Positions 61,201-64,000 of a DNA stretch of 64,000 nt are shown in pieces. The stretch lies in NCBI GenBank assembly GCA_963766445.1, contig CAVXZW010000015.1:186001-250000 (forward strand), given 5' to 3'. The position numbers were made by a program, and so were the translations under genes. The notes under the pieces are model-generated. The model ran no database searches. It was not told the DNA's origin and saw only the letters and a program-made list of their open reading frames with translations. Source of the DNA: JAICYJ01 sp963766445 (GTDB lineage Bacteria > Actinomycetota > Thermoleophilia > Gaiellales > JAICJC01). Positions within the stretch are counted from its first letter, which is position 1. Each line of letters begins with the position of its first letter.

Positions 61201-62067
61201 CACGCGTACTTCTCGCTGGACTGGGTGCTGGTCGAGGTGGGCCGCAGCGATGAGGCCGTGTACTCACAACGAGCGCTGGACATCTATGACGAGCTCGGCA
61301 TCATCGGCACGCCGGCCACGATCTACAACAACCTGGGGATGTTCGCGTGGCTTGAGGGCCGCTGGGACGAGGCGGTCGAGCTGTACGAACGCGGCCGCGA
61401 CCTGCACCGCCGGATCGGCGCCGAGGTGGACGCCGCGGTGCAGATTCACAACATCGCCGAGGTGCTGAGCGACCAGGGCCACCTGGACGAGGCGCGCTCG
61501 CTGTTCGAGGAATCGCTCAGGGTATGGCGCGCCGCCGACTACCGGGTCGGGGTCGCATACGCCACCAGCAGCCTCGGTCGCGTCGCCAGCCGTGGCGGCG
61601 ACTTCCCGCGCGCCGACGAGCTGTACGCGGCCGCCCGCGAGCAGTTTCATCGCGGCGCCGGTGAGGCCGAGCTGGTCGACACGGACGCCCGGATCGCCGA
61701 GGCGCTGGTGTTGCAAGGCCGCTGCGAAGACGCGGTCGAGCTCGCCTCCGCCTGCCTGCAACGGACGGCCGTGGGCGGCGGCGCAAGCCAGGACCCGCTG
61801 CTGCACAGGGTGCGGGGCTACGCCCACTTCCAGTGGGGCGACGGCGATAGTGCGCTGGCAGATTTCGAGGAGAGCCTGCGCCGGGCGCGTGAGCGCCACG
61901 CTCGCTATGAGGTCGCGCTCACGCTGGATGCGATCGCACGGGCAGCCGAACGTCGCGGAGACCGCGATCTGGCGTCACGCCGGGAAGCGGATGAGCTGTT
62001 TGCCTCGCTCGGTGTGGTGTTCGTACCCACCGTCCCGCTCGACCGCGGCCGGTCGGCCGTCGCCTGA
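58228..62067 (+). CDS. Signalling ATPase: two class III cyclase domains, AAA/STAND ATPase, TPR repeats
   Basis: 1279 residues, uninterrupted. Cyclase domain 1 (about 35–190) has VVFVDISGFTKMSERLA and IKFGGDALLLFF, keeping both metal-binding Asp. Domain 2 (about 250–400) has IGFIHYDGLDEM, where the first Asp is lost, and VGVNTGPVFAGDIG plus YTVMGDAVNLAARVMGKAEP, a well-preserved C-terminal half. The ATPase has Walker A GPPGIGKT (about 468–475) and IAIEDAHWMDEAS as Walker B. The last 450 residues are TPR-like helical pairs. Such proteins resemble the AcyC/LuxR-type STAND cyclases. With the two upstream CNB genes it forms a probable cNMP module. Confidence 0.9.
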   Translation: MANVSTDRSSKLRPFLPRLTIRWISEEPDVRVRALEGTVVFVDISGFTKMSERLARLGRVGAEEVTDVVGFVFRQLLGTAYANGGGLIKFGGDALLLFFSGEHHASDGVAAAIGMRRTLSEMGAIDTSAGKVRLRMSVGVHSGEFHFFLVGERHRELLLTGPGASTVVAMEGTADAGEIVVSLDTAAQVPPELLSQRKGDGIRLRRHLRPDEARNYEPDPQHVPPSVDLAECIPVSLRELLLTGHGDPEHRRVTIGFIHYDGLDEMLAARPAEEVADALEALVSAAQAACEAHGVTFLGTDVDRDGGKLILVAGAPTASPDDEARMLAALRELQAAELRIPIRVGVNTGPVFAGDIGPSYRRTYTVMGDAVNLAARVMGKAEPGQILASQSVLDACSVTFETTELDPFMVKGKTLPVYASVIGRPLGAKSTADERELPMVGRDFETGILQRAVRAALEGEGSIVEIVGPPGIGKTRMLAAMRDVAGEMRLLSASCDLYSASTPYAALRPLLLQALEVEPDAAREVTVSRLMHVVWNSAPELSTWLPLLGVPLDLDMPTNPDVEQLGQEFRRAKLNEVVTKLLSNILSGPTLIAIEDAHWMDEASGDLLLQLCREVTGRAWLIGVTRRNEASGFAAPAGAATVSLPLDTLAEEKVVELLIAATEDSPLRPHEMSILARRSGGNPLFLQELLSATRVAGTTEGLPDTVEAMVTAQIDQLASDDRRLLRVASVLGLRFRSGLAEELLDEPVTGPSAWRRLSEFVTQDGAGFYRFRHALMRDAAYEGLAYRRRRDLHFRAGETIERERATDDADLDLLALHFFYGGVHDKAWLYSQRAGEAAEAKFAIVEAAEHLERALQSRRQVPGVDATTSAALYEKLGDLRERIGQYPQAASAYTTARRLLQSDTESLGRLFYKHATVAERAGNYAQALRWLRRGMDQLESTAGGSDAQQYARLMAFYGLIRHVQGRRLDAERWLRRAIEAAQQSNALEALAHAYFSLDWVLVEVGRSDEAVYSQRALDIYDELGIIGTPATIYNNLGMFAWLEGRWDEAVELYERGRDLHRRIGAEVDAAVQIHNIAEVLSDQGHLDEARSLFEESLRVWRAADYRVGVAYATSSLGRVASRGGDFPRADELYAAAREQFHRGAGEAELVDTDARIAEALVLQGRCEDAVELASACLQRTAVGGGASQDPLLHRVRGYAHFQWGDGDSALADFEESLRRARERHARYEVALTLDAIARAAERRGDRDLASRREADELFASLGVVFVPTVPLDRGRSAVA

Positions 62068-62073
62068 CGATCC

Positions 62074-63999
62074 CTACTTGCGCATACCCAGAGCGTCGCT
62101 GTCCGAGGTCAGATTGATGACCAGCTGGACATCGCCCTTCTGGTTCGGTCGACCGGGAAGCCCGGTCAGCACCGAGAAGCTGCTGATGCAGGCGCTTCCG
62201 GCCGAGTCGGTATAGCCGTTGAACTCCGGCAGCCCGCCGGTGTTCGGCTTGGGCCTTGCGAACAGCGACGTTCCCCGCGCCACCCGCCGACACCGAATCG
62301 GCGCAGAAGTGGATGCTTCCGGGAACGTTCAGCCCGGTCGACGGAAGGGACGGGGAGTTCAGCAGCGTGAACGACATCTCGTAGTAGACCGGAAGGTTGT
62401 TCGGGAAGCAGTTGATCGCGGTGGAGTTGGTCGAGCAGATCGGGTTGATCGGCCAGCCGGCCGGGATCGTGCTGGAATCCCAGGTGATTACCTCGACCAG
62501 TGGGTGCGTGGGGTCGTTGTAGCCGTCCAGCGATCCGGTGATCTGGGCGCCGGTGTTCGGGGCGCACGCGGTTCCCCCGCAGAAGTCGCTCGGCACCTGC
62601 ACGATCGGGCCGCCGGCAGCGCCGAACACGCCGCCGACTCCGTTCGGGATCTGGTACTGGACACATGTCTGGCTGCGTCGAGGTGGCGGTCGTGCAGGTC
62701 GAGAACACCGTGGTCGTCGAGTTGGACGACGATCCTCGACGCCGTGTTGGTCGACGGCGTCGCCGGCAACCTGGCTGGCGTCGCTGTAGCCGACGTCGTT
62801 CTGGGCCTGCACGGCGAACGTGTAGCTGGTGTCATTCGTGCAGCGGCGTTGACGTTGAACCGGTAGCAGTCGGTGCTGATGCCGTTGGGGCACAGCACCT
62901 GCGGACTGTTGACCGGCGACGGAGATCGGCGAGCCACCGTTGACGGTGACCGGTACTGGTACGCAGCACGGACGTGCCACTGTCGTTGGCGGGCTGCTCC
63001 CAGGTGCAGGATCACGTTGCCGTTGCCGGGCACGGCCTGCAGGTTCTGCACCGGCGAGCGGCACGGTGTCGATCTGACGTCAGGCGCAGCGGTGGCGCCA
63101 TTGCTCGACGGGTTCGAGCTGTGTCGCGGGGACCGGTGGTGGGAGCGGGAAGCGACAGCAGGAACGGCTGGGAAAGCGTCAGCGGACCGCCACGGTCGCA
63201 CGCGAGCGCGTGTGCGCGAACGACGATACGTCGTGGGGGACGGCCCCGGCGCGAGCTGTCCGACTTCGGCTCCGACCGCGGGGTCCAAGGGGGTGAACTG
63301 GGTGTTCTGCGTGCAGTTGACGTTGCCGGCCACCTTGCACCACTCCGCGCTGCCCAGCAACGGGCTCAGCGCGGGTTGAATCTTGAGGGTGGTGTGGCGG
63401 CCGTCGGACGGCCCGTCGTTGTGCAATGCCACGGAGAACGTCAGCCGTGTTCTGCGAGGGGGTCAGTTGCCGTAGATGGTCGACGGCGACGTGGTCGCCG
63501 AATCGAGCACGAGATCTGCCACCGGCGTCAGGGTGTCGACGTCGGTCGAGGTGTTGTTGCTGGGCGTTGGATCGGTCGAGCCCCTCGGCACCGCCGCGTG
63601 TGGCCGTGTCTGCGAGCGACGGGAATGCGGAGGCGGCGATGGTGCCGGTCGCGGTGAACACGGCGGACGTGCCGCCGTTCAGGTCCACCGTGGTGTTGAT
63701 GTTTCCGGTGCCCGAGGCCAGGGCGCAGGCTCCGCCCGCGCCCGGCACGCATCCCCACTGGACGCCGGTGATCGTGCTCGGGAACGCATCCGCCACCGCG
63801 ATCTTCTTGAGGTTGCCCGTCCCCGGATTGGTGACCGTGATCGTGTAGGTCACCGCCGTGCCCGGGACTTCCGTTGCCGAGCCGTCGGTTACGGTGATGC
63901 TGACGTCAGCCGGACGCCCAGCGCGGATGAGCCACCCATGAGAGCGACCATTGCTATCGCCAATGTCGCGGCGAAGCCTTTCAGGTACACCGATCTCAT
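62074..63999 (-). pseudogene. Secreted DUF11-type repeat protein, frame broken many times
   Basis: The start codon ATG (63999) opens a signal peptide (RSVYLKGFAATLAIAMVALM). In successive frames follow a DUF11 domain (VTYTITVTNPGTGNLKKIAV, NTTVDLNGGTSAVFTATG), a further beta domain (VALHNDGPSDGRHTTLKIQP), a fibronectin III-like piece (NDTSYTFAVQAQNDVGYSDA) and a C-terminal domain (YQIPNGVGGVFGAAGGPIV to SDSDALGMRK and a stop at 62074). At least a dozen one-base shifts are needed; the conserved pieces keep normal codon use, and the span is divisible by three. Secreted surface protein of unknown role. Confidence 0.7.
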
Positions 64000-64000
64000 G

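Noticed and set aside
59077..61203. Minus-strand open frame of 708 codons inside the cyclase/ATPase gene
   Set aside because: Shadow frame; the plus strand has continuous domain structure.
1..64000. Alternative genetic code or general quadruplet decoding
   Set aside because: Long genes such as the cyclase/ATPase, sdhABE, pckA, otsA and kup read normally, with no internal quadruplets; the signal is patchy.

Overview
This is a GC-rich, densely packed bacterial chromosome segment. The gene order ffs–dnaX–ybaB–recR followed by lysC–asd, the SigK/RskA-like sigma/anti-sigma pair, the actinobacterial-type OtsA, the frequent GTG starts and the 4-base GTGA/ATGA gene overlaps all point to Actinobacteriota. 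A deep lineage such as Thermoleophilia is my best guess, but that is inference. There is no rRNA, CRISPR array, insertion sequence or prophage. Two tRNAs (Val-CAC, Ser-GGA) and the small SRP RNA are present.

Layout. 0–6.7 kb (minus strand): DHFR-like fragment, VOC protein, trehalose genes otsA and treT-like, an HtrA protease and a two-component system. 6.7–9.2 kb (plus): a membrane M28-type peptidase and a class E sortase. 9.2–13.8 kb (minus): moeA, a class A PBP, an MscS channel and a small membrane protein. 13.9–20.2 kb (plus): a vitamin B12/siderophore-type binding lipoprotein, a HAD hydrolase and a CPBP protease (all three frame-broken), chorismate mutase, and a MacB/FtsX-type ABC exporter. 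20.5–24.8 kb: a sulfate ABC importer (cysA, cysW, cysT, sbp) with a divergent XRE regulator. 25–30 kb: a KdpD/KdpE-like two-component system, a VOC protein, UspA and the potassium transporter Kup. 30.4–38 kb: a cNMP-binding protein, ffs, dnaX, ybaB, recR, a PLP decarboxylase, lysC, asd and a zinc-ribbon protein. 38–42 kb: an envelope-stress cluster (Asp23, GNAT, ECF sigma, anti-sigma) divergent from an RHH-like regulator and a DUF4097 protein. 42–47 kb: phosphoesterase, nuclease, ASCH, recQ, MFS. 47–52.5 kb: a three-subunit type-E succinate dehydrogenase divergent from pckA. 52.5–55.4 kb: a second complete two-component system and a secreted protein. 55.4–62 kb: a GNAT enzyme and a candidate cyclic-nucleotide module (CNB protein, MFS–CNB fusion, double-cyclase/ATPase/TPR protein). 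62–64 kb: a secreted repeat-type protein whose frame is broken many times.

Two things stand out. First, many genes are broken by what is almost always a single extra base; removing one base restores family motifs and lengths. The breaks cluster in patches (13.9–16.1, 17.3–20.2 and 62–64 kb), while long conserved genes are intact. Consensus error in patches of poor coverage is the simplest explanation, but gene decay or +1 frameshifting cannot be excluded from sequence alone. Second, the 55.9–62.1 kb cluster combines a cNMP-binding protein, a major-facilitator transporter fused to a cNMP-binding domain, and a large double-cyclase signalling ATPase, an unusual arrangement. I also read three tandem 11-bp repeats in front of the uspA–kup genes, just downstream of the KdpDE-like genes, that look like the binding site of that response regulator.
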